A DNA stretch of 64,000 nucleotides from assembly GCF_013359905.1 (NCBI RefSeq), contig NZ_JABMCC010000121.1, positions 930,001 to 994,000 of the forward strand. Reading direction: 5' to 3'. The notes beneath the pieces were generated by a model. That model was not told the DNA's origin and did no database searches. It was given only the letters and a program-made list of their open reading frames with translations. This document shows, piece by piece, positions 33,515 through 41,293 of this stretch (its first letter is position 1; every line of letters begins with the position of its first letter). The position numbers and the translations under genes are program-made. The DNA comes from Paenibacillus taichungensis (GTDB taxonomy: Bacteria > Bacillota > Bacilli > Paenibacillales > Paenibacillaceae).

Positions 33515-33551
33515 AAAAAGGCTCTGAATGTTCAAATTTCAGGGCTTTTTT
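33515..33551 (+). terminator. Terminator of the ArsC-family gene
   Basis: AAAAAGGCTCTGAA pairs with TTTCAGGGCTTTTTT. Confidence 0.88.
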
Positions 33552-33576
33552 GGCTGGTCGATCCTTGGCGGAACTA

Positions 33577-33585
33577 TGCTATAAT
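33577..33585 (+). promoter_or_regulatory. Extended -10 promoter of the exonuclease gene
   Basis: TGCTATAAT (TGnTATAAT) about 60 bases before the GTG start; no good -35 box. Confidence 0.55.
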
Positions 33586-33643
33586 GATAGAATTAGTTCG
33601 ATATTTTATTTGCTAGATACAGGACAGGAGAGAACAAATTCAA

Positions 33644-34537
33644 GTGAATCAACGTAATGAACCTACTTTGTTGCTGGTAGATGGTATGGCGGTGTTGTTC
33701 CGTGCATTCTATGCAACATCTGCAAGCGGATATATCAGACGTACAAAGGCAGGCGTGCCAACCAACGCAGTATACGGATTTATCCGTTATTTCTGGGATG
33801 CGGTTCAGACCTTTGGGCCAAGTCATGTCGTATGCTGTTGGGATATGGGGGGCAAGACGTTTCGCGGTGAAGAGTATGCAGCGTACAAGGGGAACCGTCC
33901 GGAAGCTCCGGATGATCTGATTCCTCAGTTTGCTCTGATTCGCGAAGTGATGGATAGTTTGAACATTCCGAATATTGGCGCTCAAGGATATGAAGCTGAT
34001 GATTGCATCGGTACACTTGCCAAATACTACACCGAGCAGACGGATATGAACGTGATGGTACTTACGGGTGACCATGATATGCTGCAACTGATTGATGATC
34101 GCACAAGCATTATTATTATGAAAAAAGGTCATGGCAATTACATGGTGTATACGCCTGAATCTCTAATGACGGAGAAACAACTGACACCTCGTCAAGTGAT
34201 TGACATGAAAGGTCTGATGGGCGATGCCAGTGACAATTATCCTGGGGTACGGGGCATTGGGGAGAAGACGGCTTTGAAACTTGTGCAGGAGTTTGGCTCC
34301 ATTGAAGGTATTTTGGACAATATGGATAAGCTTACCCCTTCGGTACGTAACAAGATTGAGAATGATCTCGACATGCTTCATCTGTCCCGCAAACTGGCAG
34401 AGATTCACTGTGCTGTTCCGGTAGCATGTGCACTGGATGTATGTGAATTGCGTCTTGATCCGGATATGGTGATGGACAAGTTCGAACAACTTGAGATGAA
34501 GAGCCTGGGCTCTTGGATGGGAGTGGCAATAGGGTGA
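33644..34537 (+). CDS. 5'-3' exonuclease of the PolA N-domain type (YpcP-like)
   Basis: The protein has 297 residues. It shows the FEN/5' nuclease acids in LLLVDGMAVLFRAFYA, YKGNRPEAPDDL, YEADDCIGTLA, VLTGDHDMLQL and GLMGDASDNYPGVRGIGEKTALKLV, the last two being the metal-binding and helix-hairpin-helix blocks. It matches free-standing YpcP-type nucleases that remove RNA primers or flaps, parallel to the PolA N-domain. GTG at 33644 follows GGAGAG. The downstream gene begins six bases after its stop. Confidence 0.92.
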   Translation: MNQRNEPTLLLVDGMAVLFRAFYATSASGYIRRTKAGVPTNAVYGFIRYFWDAVQTFGPSHVVCCWDMGGKTFRGEEYAAYKGNRPEAPDDLIPQFALIREVMDSLNIPNIGAQGYEADDCIGTLAKYYTEQTDMNVMVLTGDHDMLQLIDDRTSIIIMKKGHGNYMVYTPESLMTEKQLTPRQVIDMKGLMGDASDNYPGVRGIGEKTALKLVQEFGSIEGILDNMDKLTPSVRNKIENDLDMLHLSRKLAEIHCAVPVACALDVCELRLDPDMVMDKFEQLEMKSLGSWMGVAIG

Positions 34538-34542
34538 GTAGC

Positions 34543-35649
34543 ATGCAGACAAAACGGACGGGCAAAAAGTGGTGGACAGGGGCTATGGCCCTCGTCCTTG
34601 CTTTGCCTGTAGTCCTTTCAGGAGCAGTGAGTGTTCCACAGACAGCAGATGCCAAAGCGACAATTAGCACCAAGGTACAGAAAGTAAAAGCAGCAGGACG
34701 CAGTTTTACCGTGCAGACGGTTAGTATTCCCAAGGGTACACCAGTTACCGTAGGATTAGCGAAGAAGCAGGTTGGTCAGACTGCAACATTACCTTCGATT
34801 GTTAAGGCATATGGCGCGCAAGCGGCCATTAACGGAGCGTTTTTTGAAGCGTATAACGGAGCTCCAGATCCATACGGCATGTTAATAGCAAACGGCAAAG
34901 TTATACATATTGGAAGATACGGAACAACGATTGGATTTAAGGAAGATGGCTCAGCCATCATGGATTCGCTTCAAGTGAGCCTGACGGGTAAAGTAACAGA
35001 TAAAGAAGGGAAATCACGCAGTTGGTATGCGACCTTTATTAACCGAACACCTTCCGCGAATGCGAGTATTACGATGTTATACACGCCAGAGCGGGGATCT
35101 ACAGTCGGGTTCAAAGGAGGTACGGCGGTTGTGATGGAGAAAGGGATTGTCACCAAGAAAGCACCGAATACCGATGTAGCCATTCCGAAGAATGGCTCGG
35201 TACTGGTCTTCACGGGGAATCAGAAATCTTCGTCCGACCGCTTTACCGTTGGATCAACTGTAGAGATGAATTATAAGTACACCAATGCAGCGGGCACGGA
35301 GATCCCTTGGCAAGATGTAGTCACCGCTGTGGGCGCAGGTCCACGTCTGGTGAAAGACGGCAAAGTTGCCGTAAATCCAGCAAGTGAGGGCTTCAAGGAT
35401 ACCAAAATTCTCAATGCCTCCGGCGCAAGAAGCGGTATTGCCATAATGGCCGACGGTTCGGTTATGTTGGCTACCGTGTCAGGAGCGACAATTAAGGAAT
35501 GGGCTGCTGTCATGCAGAAGCTTGGAGCCAAACAGGCAATGAACCTGGATGGTGGTGCATCTTCTGGCATGTATGCTGGCGGCAAAATGCTTACTTCCCC
35601 GGGCCGCTTGTTAAGTAATACACTTGTTTTTGGGGGCTCTGTTCATTAA
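34543..35649 (+). CDS. Secreted phosphodiester glycosidase family protein (NAGPA domain)
   Basis: This 368-residue protein has a long signal peptide (KKWWTGAMALVLALPVVLSG with a cleavage region near ADAKA), so it is exported. The NAGPA domain follows, with AINGAFFEAYNGAPDPYGM and the C-terminal MNLDGGASSGMYAGG, the conserved phosphodiester glycosidase blocks. In animals this fold uncovers mannose-6-phosphate; in bacteria it probably acts on cell-wall or exopolymer phosphodiesters. ATG 34543 follows AGGGTGAG; GTG 34534 is an alternative. Substrate unknown. Confidence 0.85.
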   Translation: MQTKRTGKKWWTGAMALVLALPVVLSGAVSVPQTADAKATISTKVQKVKAAGRSFTVQTVSIPKGTPVTVGLAKKQVGQTATLPSIVKAYGAQAAINGAFFEAYNGAPDPYGMLIANGKVIHIGRYGTTIGFKEDGSAIMDSLQVSLTGKVTDKEGKSRSWYATFINRTPSANASITMLYTPERGSTVGFKGGTAVVMEKGIVTKKAPNTDVAIPKNGSVLVFTGNQKSSSDRFTVGSTVEMNYKYTNAAGTEIPWQDVVTAVGAGPRLVKDGKVAVNPASEGFKDTKILNASGARSGIAIMADGSVMLATVSGATIKEWAAVMQKLGAKQAMNLDGGASSGMYAGGKMLTSPGRLLSNTLVFGGSVH

Positions 35650-35678
35650 AAGAAAGCTAATATGGGAGGTAGGATCAG

Positions 35679-36374
35679 ATGACACTCACACATAACCGGA
35701 AGCCAGATGAAAGCAAAACGGCGGTATTAGCTGTAAACGTAGGGCAAGTTCAGGCCTTGCCTGGCCAGAAGCGCGAAGTGATGAGCGGCATTGTGAAACA
35801 TCCCATATCCAGCCCGGTCTTTCTGTCATTCACCGGAATGACAGGGGATGCCCAGGCTGATCTGGAGCATCATGGTGGGCCTGACAAGGCGGTTTGTGTA
35901 TACGATTACAGTCGCTATGCGGCGCTTGAACAACTGATGGATCGCAAGCTGGACTGGGGAGCTTGTGGAGAAAATCTGACAGTTGAAGGCTGTATGGAGG
36001 AAGAAGTCCGCATTGGTGATGTGTATGAATTGGGGAAAGCCACGGTACAGGTCAGCCAGCCGAGACAGCCTTGCTTCAAGCTTGGTGCACGGTATGATTA
36101 CAAAGAGCTGCCTGTTTATTTCCAGGATAGCGGGCATACCGGATTTTATTTTCGGGTGTTGCAAGAGGGCGAGGTAACTCCTTCTGCAACTTTCAGACGA
36201 ATAAGCACGGATCCTGCATCAATGACCATTCTGGAAGCTAATCGAATTATGCATCAGGGGAAGCAGGATGTCGCTGCTATGCGTGCTTTGCTGGACATTC
36301 CAACGTTAGCCGACAGCTGGAAGCAAACCTTATTGAAGCGACTGGCTAAGCTCGAAACTGCTGAACAGGATTAA
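35679..36374 (+). CDS. MOSC domain protein (YiiM-like)
   Basis: This 231-residue protein has the MOSC beta-barrel with LEHHGGPDKAVCVYDYSRY, CGENLTVEGCMEEEVRIGDVYELG and the key Cys in QPRQPCFKLG; a helical YiiM-type tail follows (about residues 185-231). YiiM proteins reduce N-hydroxylated bases using molybdenum cofactor bound at that Cys. GGGAGG precedes the ATG. No molybdenum genes are nearby. Confidence 0.88.
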   Translation: MTLTHNRKPDESKTAVLAVNVGQVQALPGQKREVMSGIVKHPISSPVFLSFTGMTGDAQADLEHHGGPDKAVCVYDYSRYAALEQLMDRKLDWGACGENLTVEGCMEEEVRIGDVYELGKATVQVSQPRQPCFKLGARYDYKELPVYFQDSGHTGFYFRVLQEGEVTPSATFRRISTDPASMTILEANRIMHQGKQDVAAMRALLDIPTLADSWKQTLLKRLAKLETAEQD

Positions 36375-36445
36375 TTCATGCCCTTGTTTAGAGAACAGAT
36401 TCGAAGATCCATTTTAATTTTAAACTACTTGGGAGTGTGACTAAC

Positions 36446-37324
36446 ATGACGATTTTAGGCGCAATTGAAGCTGGAGGAACCAAATTTGTATGTGGTATCG
36501 GTACGGAAGAAGGAGAAGTTCTTGAACGCGTAAGTTTTCCAACGACGACACCGGAAGAGACGATGGCTCAAGTAATCGCTTTTTTTGAAGGTAAAGGTAT
36601 TGAAGCATTAGGTGTAGGTTCATTTGGTCCGATTGATCCGATTGAAGGAAGCCCGACTTATGGTTACATCACAACAACACCAAAACCACATTGGGGTCAG
36701 TACAACCTGATTGGTAAGCTCAAAGAGCACTTTGATGTACCGATGACGTTCGACACCGATGTAAACGGTGCTGCGCTTGGGGAAGCAACCTGGGGGGCTG
36801 CACAAGGCCTAGATAGCTGTCTGTATATTACTGTCGGAACGGGTATTGGTGCAGGCGCAGTTGTAGGTGGCAAAATGGTCCATGGATTGTCACATCCAGA
36901 GATGGGACACATCATTGTACGCAGACATCCTGAGGATACGTATGAAGGGTTCTGTCCGTATCATGGAGACTGTCTGGAAGGGCTTGCCGCAGGTCCTGCC
37001 ATCAATAAACGTTGGGAGCAACCGGCTTACGAACTGCCAGCCGATCACAAGGCTTGGGAGATTGAAGCACATTACCTGGCGCATGCTCTGATGAATTATG
37101 TATTGATCCTCACACCTCAGAAAATTGTAATGGGTGGCGGTGTGATGAAGCAGGAGCATCTGTTCCCAATGGTTCGCAGTAAACTGCAGGAATTGCTCGC
37201 TGGATACGTTCAGCATCCTGCACTTCAGTCCGAAATTGACCAGTATGTCGTTTCACCTGGACTTGGCGATAATGCGGGGTTGTGTGGTTCACTTGCCCTG
37301 GCGAAACTAGCTTTGAACAAGTAA
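36446..37324 (+). CDS. ROK-family fructokinase
   Basis: The protein has 292 residues. An N-terminal ATP-binding loop (GAIEAGGTKFVCGIG), the sugar-binding FDTDVNGAALGE, ITVGTGIGAGAVVGG, and the zinc-binding set GHIIVRRHPEDTYEGFCPYHGDCLEGLAAGPA are all typical of fructokinases such as Bacillus YdhR/GmuE. It should make fructose-6-phosphate from fructose. ATG 36446 follows GGGAG. It stands alone, without a sugar permease, so fructose may come from several routes. Confidence 0.92.
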   Translation: MTILGAIEAGGTKFVCGIGTEEGEVLERVSFPTTTPEETMAQVIAFFEGKGIEALGVGSFGPIDPIEGSPTYGYITTTPKPHWGQYNLIGKLKEHFDVPMTFDTDVNGAALGEATWGAAQGLDSCLYITVGTGIGAGAVVGGKMVHGLSHPEMGHIIVRRHPEDTYEGFCPYHGDCLEGLAAGPAINKRWEQPAYELPADHKAWEIEAHYLAHALMNYVLILTPQKIVMGGGVMKQEHLFPMVRSKLQELLAGYVQHPALQSEIDQYVVSPGLGDNAGLCGSLALAKLALNK

Positions 37325-37403
37325 ATAGCTTTACAAACAAGTAGTTGACGAATTTTTCCATTGTGGTAATATATGAGCAACAGCATAGCACGGTTAATGA
37401 GGA

Positions 37404-37446
37404 AGCACCTCTCTTGCAAGGATTTTGCAGGAGAGGTGTTTTTTTG
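37404..37446 (+). terminator. Terminator of the fructokinase gene
   Basis: GCACCTCTC-TTGCAA pairs with TTGCA-GGAGAGGTGT, followed by seven T residues. Confidence 0.9.
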
Positions 37447-37508
37447 TGCTGCTTAATTTAGCACAATACAGACTGTGTCGAGCTGAACTATTGAAGGAGG
37501 GACAGGAT

Positions 37509-38510
37509 ATGGAAGTCATTTTCATGAACAGATTATCCAGAATGTCAGGTCAGAATGAAGAGCATGCGCAGCTGTGGATTGGTGAAGAAGAAGGGGCGTG
37601 GCATCTGGGGTGGAGCCGATATGAGGAAGGAGATCGTACGGATGCCATCTGGTATGATGGCAGTTCGTGGGACGAGCTGTTGCATGTGTATCGTCATCAG
37701 TTAGCCATACAGATGGGCGAAGGATATCGTCCATTGTTGCAAGGTTTGTTCCACGAAAATGATGATTTGAAGTCGCGCAGTTATGGCGGTCAACGTCTTC
37801 ATTGCTACAGTGAATTATATGGCAATGAGGGGCTGTATATGGACCTGTGCATATGGCGCAGGAAGAGAGCAGCGTCTGACCGGAAGGCCCCCTATTTTAT
37901 TGCAACGAACCGGTTGCTGCGCATGATCAGTGCATTTGTTCCACAAACCATCGATGAATTGATGCAACTGCCTGGCGTAGGGGAGAGCAAGGCTTCCGAG
38001 TACGGAGAGCAATGGCTGGAGCTTACGAATGGACTGGAACGTTCCACATCTTTCCCGCTAGATTGGGTGTACTCGGTTCTGAAAGAACAAGAATATGAGA
38101 GCTGGCTGTACAAACAGAGAGAGCAGAAGTACAAGCAGGAGCTAGACAGATTCACCACACGGAAGCAGGTACTTGAGGGTATGAAAGAAGGATATACATT
38201 GGAGGAGATTGTGAATCGTTCCGGATTGTCCCGTCGGGAGCTAATTGAACTGTTGGAGACACTGGATTTGGAGGGGTATGACACCGATTGTCTACTTGAT
38301 GCGGAGCTTGCTGTCATGTCTGAAGAGGAGCAAGAGGCGGTATGGAGTGCCTACGAGGAGCTGGGAGATACGTTCCTGAAGCCCGTGTTACATAAGGTGT
38401 ATGGAGAAGAGAAGCCTGGCGGGAGCAATCTGGAGCAGGTCTACGAAAGACTGCGCATGATTCGCATCCGGTTTCGTCGTCACACAGAGACGGAGCAGAA
38501 TGCAGGCTAG
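37509..38510 (+). CDS. HRDC-domain protein with a RecQ-like C-terminal helix-turn-helix
   Basis: This 333-residue protein has an HRDC domain around residues 120-175 (APYFIATNRLLRMISAFVPQTIDELMQLPGVGESKASEYG), a nucleic-acid binding module of RecQ helicases and RNase D. Residues about 220-265 (EGMKEGYTLEEIVNRSGLSRRELIEL) resemble the helix-turn-helix tail seen in RecQ. No helicase motifs are present: Walker A and DEAD boxes are absent, so it is not a truncated RecQ in this reading frame. The ATG at 37509 follows GAAGGAGG by eight bases. Possibly a DNA-binding accessory protein. Confidence 0.8.
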   Translation: MEVIFMNRLSRMSGQNEEHAQLWIGEEEGAWHLGWSRYEEGDRTDAIWYDGSSWDELLHVYRHQLAIQMGEGYRPLLQGLFHENDDLKSRSYGGQRLHCYSELYGNEGLYMDLCIWRRKRAASDRKAPYFIATNRLLRMISAFVPQTIDELMQLPGVGESKASEYGEQWLELTNGLERSTSFPLDWVYSVLKEQEYESWLYKQREQKYKQELDRFTTRKQVLEGMKEGYTLEEIVNRSGLSRRELIELLETLDLEGYDTDCLLDAELAVMSEEEQEAVWSAYEELGDTFLKPVLHKVYGEEKPGGSNLEQVYERLRMIRIRFRRHTETEQNAG

Positions 38511-38552
38511 ATTGGAAATAGGACGTTAGTTGTCATACATTAAGCGGATAAT

Positions 38553-38597
38553 AAAAAAAAGACGAGACGTCTCCAGAAGTGGAGCGCTTCGTCTTTT
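38553..38597. terminator. Bidirectional terminator (HRDC gene and corA)
   Basis: AAAAGACGA pairs with TCGTCTTTT with an inner CTCC/GGAG stem; A-run on the left, T-run on the right, between convergent genes. Confidence 0.9.
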
Positions 38598-38603
38598 GCT
38601 ATT

Positions 38604-39539
38604 TCAAACCCAATCTTTTTTGCGGAAAATAAAGAACATACTCAGGCCCAGTGTAACCATCAGGCCAATAACCACAAAATAACCATACTTCCAGTCCAAC
38701 TCGGGCATGTTCGTAAAGTTCATCCCATAGATGCCAGTGATAACCGTCAGCGGCATGAACACCGTCGTAATGGCGGTGAACACACGCATGATTTCATTCG
38801 CCCGGTTGGCGATACTGGATTGGTAAGCTTCTCGTAAGTTCCCCATCAAGTCGCGATAAGTCTCAAAGGTTTCGGATATTTTCACAGCATTTTCATAAAT
38901 GTCACTAAAATACTTTTGCAGTTGATCATCAATAAGACGCAGATCTTTTTTATTGAGTGTGTTAATGACCTCTTTCTGAGGTCCAAGCACTTTCTTCAGC
39001 CACAAAATCTCACTGCGCAGCCCGATAATCTCATTCAGATGTGACTTCTTGGTATGCATCAGAATGTCCTCTTCAAGCTTCTCAATGCGCGCTTCAATTC
39101 GGTCACCGACAGTAAAATAATTATCAACAATCAAGTCAACCAGCAGATACAGCAGCTTATCTGGCGTACTAATTTCCTGTTCCCAAAGGATCGGTTTCAA
39201 TGTCCGCAATTCGCTGACTTTCTGTTTGGTAACACTGATAATAAAGTGTCTGCCAAGGAACAAGTTGACGGCACGTAAAAAAATCTCTTCATCATCAAAA
39301 CGAATGCTATTAATAACAATAAAATAATGGCTCTCATAAATTTCAATCTTCGGACGTTGTTCTTCGTCACTCAAACAGTCTTCCACGGCCAGATCATGCA
39401 TCATGAACAGCGGTTGAAGTACCGCCAAATCGTCTACGTCCGCATCAATCCAGTAAAACCCCTCCGCTGGTGGAGTCAGCGCCTGCTGAATGTCGTCCAC
39501 CGGAATAAATACACCGTTATTTACCAACCGGATTTTCAT
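38604..39539 (-). CDS. corA: CorA family magnesium transporter
   Basis: This 311-residue protein has a large N-terminal soluble domain and two C-terminal helices (about residues 250-270 and 285-305), the first ending in the YGMNF pore motif of CorA channels, followed by a TNMPELDW loop. It forms pentameric Mg2+ (or Co2+/Ni2+) channels gated by cytosolic Mg2+. The ATG is preceded by AAGGAGT. A promoter at 39800-39828 and a roughly 250-base structured leader precede it, suggesting RNA-level control. Confidence 0.93.
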   Translation of the reverse strand: MKIRLVNNGVFIPVDDIQQALTPPAEGFYWIDADVDDLAVLQPLFMMHDLAVEDCLSDEEQRPKIEIYESHYFIVINSIRFDDEEIFLRAVNLFLGRHFIISVTKQKVSELRTLKPILWEQEISTPDKLLYLLVDLIVDNYFTVGDRIEARIEKLEEDILMHTKKSHLNEIIGLRSEILWLKKVLGPQKEVINTLNKKDLRLIDDQLQKYFSDIYENAVKISETFETYRDLMGNLREAYQSSIANRANEIMRVFTAITTVFMPLTVITGIYGMNFTNMPELDWKYGYFVVIGLMVTLGLSMFFIFRKKDWV

Positions 39540-39793
39540 TATTCATCTACTCCTTCTGCACCCGCCAAATGGGCGGATTTCATCAATATGGGCGCAAAAA
39601 GAACAGATCAGCCGGTCGGCAGCGGAGCCTGGAAGTCAGGACTGCGTTCGCTCTATAATCAAACGGAAGTAACGTCCCGCTGCCGGCATGCTGATATCAA
39701 TTCTCTATGCAGTTTGTCGGAATTCGGCTGCCAGTCAGGCCTCGGGTCGCCATCCATTGAATATGTCACCTCTCACATAAGGGTTTATAACAC
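39540..39793 (-). ncRNA. Candidate structured regulatory leader of corA
   Basis: The minus-strand transcript would have 250 bases before the start codon. A 9-bp perfect stem (plus-strand positions 39617-39625 with 39677-39685, CGGCAGCGG/CCGCTGCCG) encloses two smaller stems, 39628-39631 with 39637-39640 and 39645-39650 with 39660-39665: a three-way junction. Another hairpin (CCGCC/GGCGG, 39562-39576) lies six bases from the ribosome binding site. I compared it from memory with the M-box, Mn2+, NiCo and cyclic-di-AMP consensus elements and did not recognise it. No protein-coding frame fits. Confidence 0.4.
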
Positions 39794-39799
39794 TTGTCT

Positions 39800-39828
39800 A
39801 GTATACCGCTGGTACAGGGTCCTTTCAA
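39800..39828 (-). promoter_or_regulatory. corA promoter
   Basis: On the minus strand TTGAAA, 17-base spacer, TATACT (plus-strand 39828 to 39800). Confidence 0.7.
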
Positions 39829-39921
39829 GCGCAAAAATGTGTCGATTTCGCGCCCTGGAGCAGTGTATGACAACGGATGATGAACGGTTCCGATCCTGAG
39901 GAACAGACATTGAACTACACC

Positions 39922-39950
39922 TTGACGTGAGGGGATTAATGTCTTAAAGT
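39922..39950 (+). promoter_or_regulatory. Candidate promoter of the met operon
   Basis: TTGACG (39922-39927), 17-base spacer, TAAAGT (39945-39950), about 40 bases before the SAM-I riboswitch and divergent from corA. Confidence 0.5.
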
Positions 39951-39994
39951 AAAAGGTGAACCACACTAGTTTTTACAATTGAATAAAGCGAAAT

Positions 39995-40115
39995 CTTATC
40001 AAGAGTAGGTGGAGGGACTGGCCCGATGAAACCCGGCAACCGGCGGTATACCGCACGGTGCTAATTCTTGCAGCGACCAAGTGTCCAAGTGGCACTGTTG
40101 TAACTGAGAGATGAG
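39995..40115 (+). ncRNA. SAM-I (S-box) riboswitch
   Basis: CTTATC (39995-40000) pairs with GATGAG (40110-40115) as P1. The conserved core AAGAGTAGGTGGAGGGACTGG, then CCGATGAAACCCGGCAACC, then GTGCTAATTCTTGCAGC, matches the S-box. With S-adenosylmethionine bound, P1 forms and the terminator downstream folds; without it GAGAGAGG (40113-40120) can pair with CCTTTCTC as antiterminator. Confidence 0.96.
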
Positions 40116-40139
40116 AGAGGCGCATATCTATTTACATAT

Positions 40140-40172
40140 GACCTTTCTCGGAATCCGAGGAAGGTCTTTGTT
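40140..40172 (+). terminator. Riboswitch-controlled terminator
   Basis: GACCTTTCTCGG (40140-40151) pairs with CCGAGGAAGGTC (40155-40166), followed by TTTG. It stops the met operon when methionine is ample. Confidence 0.9.
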
Positions 40173-40351
40173 ATATGCACCGACTTCTCAGCAGTGATTT
40201 TCGCTAAGGAACTTGAGCTTGCCGCCAGCAATGTGGTTGCAATTCAGCGCCTGCAGGCAAGCTCATGGCAGCCTAAAACTGTACGGATGCGAATCGTATC
40301 GAGTCCGCAGTGGCTGCATCTATTTATGCACAAGGAGGAGTTAGAACCACC
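40173..40351 (+). other. Second leader segment between the riboswitch terminator and metA
   Basis: About 180 non-coding bases follow the terminator, longer than usual. They hold a 10-bp perfect inverted repeat, TGAGCTTGCC (40214-40223) with GGCAAGCTCA (40256-40265), around a 32-base loop. Short frames here lack ribosome binding sites. It may stabilise the message or add a second control; this is inference. Confidence 0.4.
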
Positions 40352-41269
40352 ATGCCAATCAAAATTCCAGACACACTGCCTGCCAAAGAAGTACTTGCAG
40401 GAGAGAACATCTTTGTCATGGACGAGACATCTGCTTACCAGCAGGACATTCGTCCACTACGTATCGCTATATTAAACCTGATGCCCACAAAGGAAACGAC
40501 AGAAACTCAATTGCTTCGTCTGGTGGGTAACACACCAATTCAGGTAGATATCGTTCTGGTTCATCCGAAGTCTCATACGTCCAAGAACACTTCCCAGGAA
40601 TATTTGGACTTGTTCTACAAAACCTTTGATGAGATCGAACACCGCCGTTTTGACGGCATGATCATTACAGGTGCTCCTGTAGAGCAAATGGACTTTGAAG
40701 ACGTGAACTATTGGAAAGAAATCCAGGAGATCTTCGAATGGACCAAAACCAATGTGACTTCGACCATGCATATATGTTGGGCTTCCCAAGCGGGGTTATA
40801 CCATCATTTCGGAGTTCCCAAAGTTCCGCTGGATGAAAAATGTTTTGGCGTATTCTCACATACGATCAACAGATCCAATGTGCAGCTGCTGCGCGGATTT
40901 GATGAAGTATTCAACGTCCCGCATTCCCGCCATACGGAAGTGCGACGTGAAGATATTGAAAAAAATGAAAACCTTGAAATATTGGCTGAATCAGAGGAAG
41001 CGGGTATTTTCCTCGTTGCTACCAAAGACGGCAAACAGATTTTTGCAACCGGACATGCCGAGTATGACCCGCTTTCATTGAAATGGGAATATGACCGTGA
41101 TGCAGCTAAAGGTATGGACATTGCGCTGCCTAGACATTATTTCCCGAATGACGATCCTTCCCGTGTTCCCCCGGCCACTTGGCGAGCACATGCAAACTTA
41201 TTATTCTCTAATTGGCTCAATTACTATGTGTATCAAGAGACACCTTACGATATTGGTCCGCAAATTTAA
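40352..41269 (+). CDS. metA: Homoserine O-acetyltransferase (MetA family)
   Basis: The protein has 305 residues. MetA fold with catalytic Cys142 in TMHICWASQAGLYHHFGV and the downstream HTEV and GHAEYDP blocks. Position 111 is Glu (TGAPVEQMDFEDVNYW); in this family Glu111 favours acetyl-CoA and Gly111 succinyl-CoA, so O-acetylhomoserine is the likely product although databases may call it succinyltransferase. This is the first committed step of methionine synthesis. AAGGAGGAG lies eleven bases before the ATG. First gene after the SAM-I riboswitch. Confidence 0.93.
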   Translation: MPIKIPDTLPAKEVLAGENIFVMDETSAYQQDIRPLRIAILNLMPTKETTETQLLRLVGNTPIQVDIVLVHPKSHTSKNTSQEYLDLFYKTFDEIEHRRFDGMIITGAPVEQMDFEDVNYWKEIQEIFEWTKTNVTSTMHICWASQAGLYHHFGVPKVPLDEKCFGVFSHTINRSNVQLLRGFDEVFNVPHSRHTEVRREDIEKNENLEILAESEEAGIFLVATKDGKQIFATGHAEYDPLSLKWEYDRDAAKGMDIALPRHYFPNDDPSRVPPATWRAHANLLFSNWLNYYVYQETPYDIGPQI

Positions 41270-41293
41270 TCGACATTACAGGAGGATGCTGCA

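Noticed and set aside
39327..39899. 190-codon plus-strand frame across the corA start and its leader
   Set aside because: Overlaps the coding start of corA and the structured leader; no ribosome binding site, Arg/Ser-rich.
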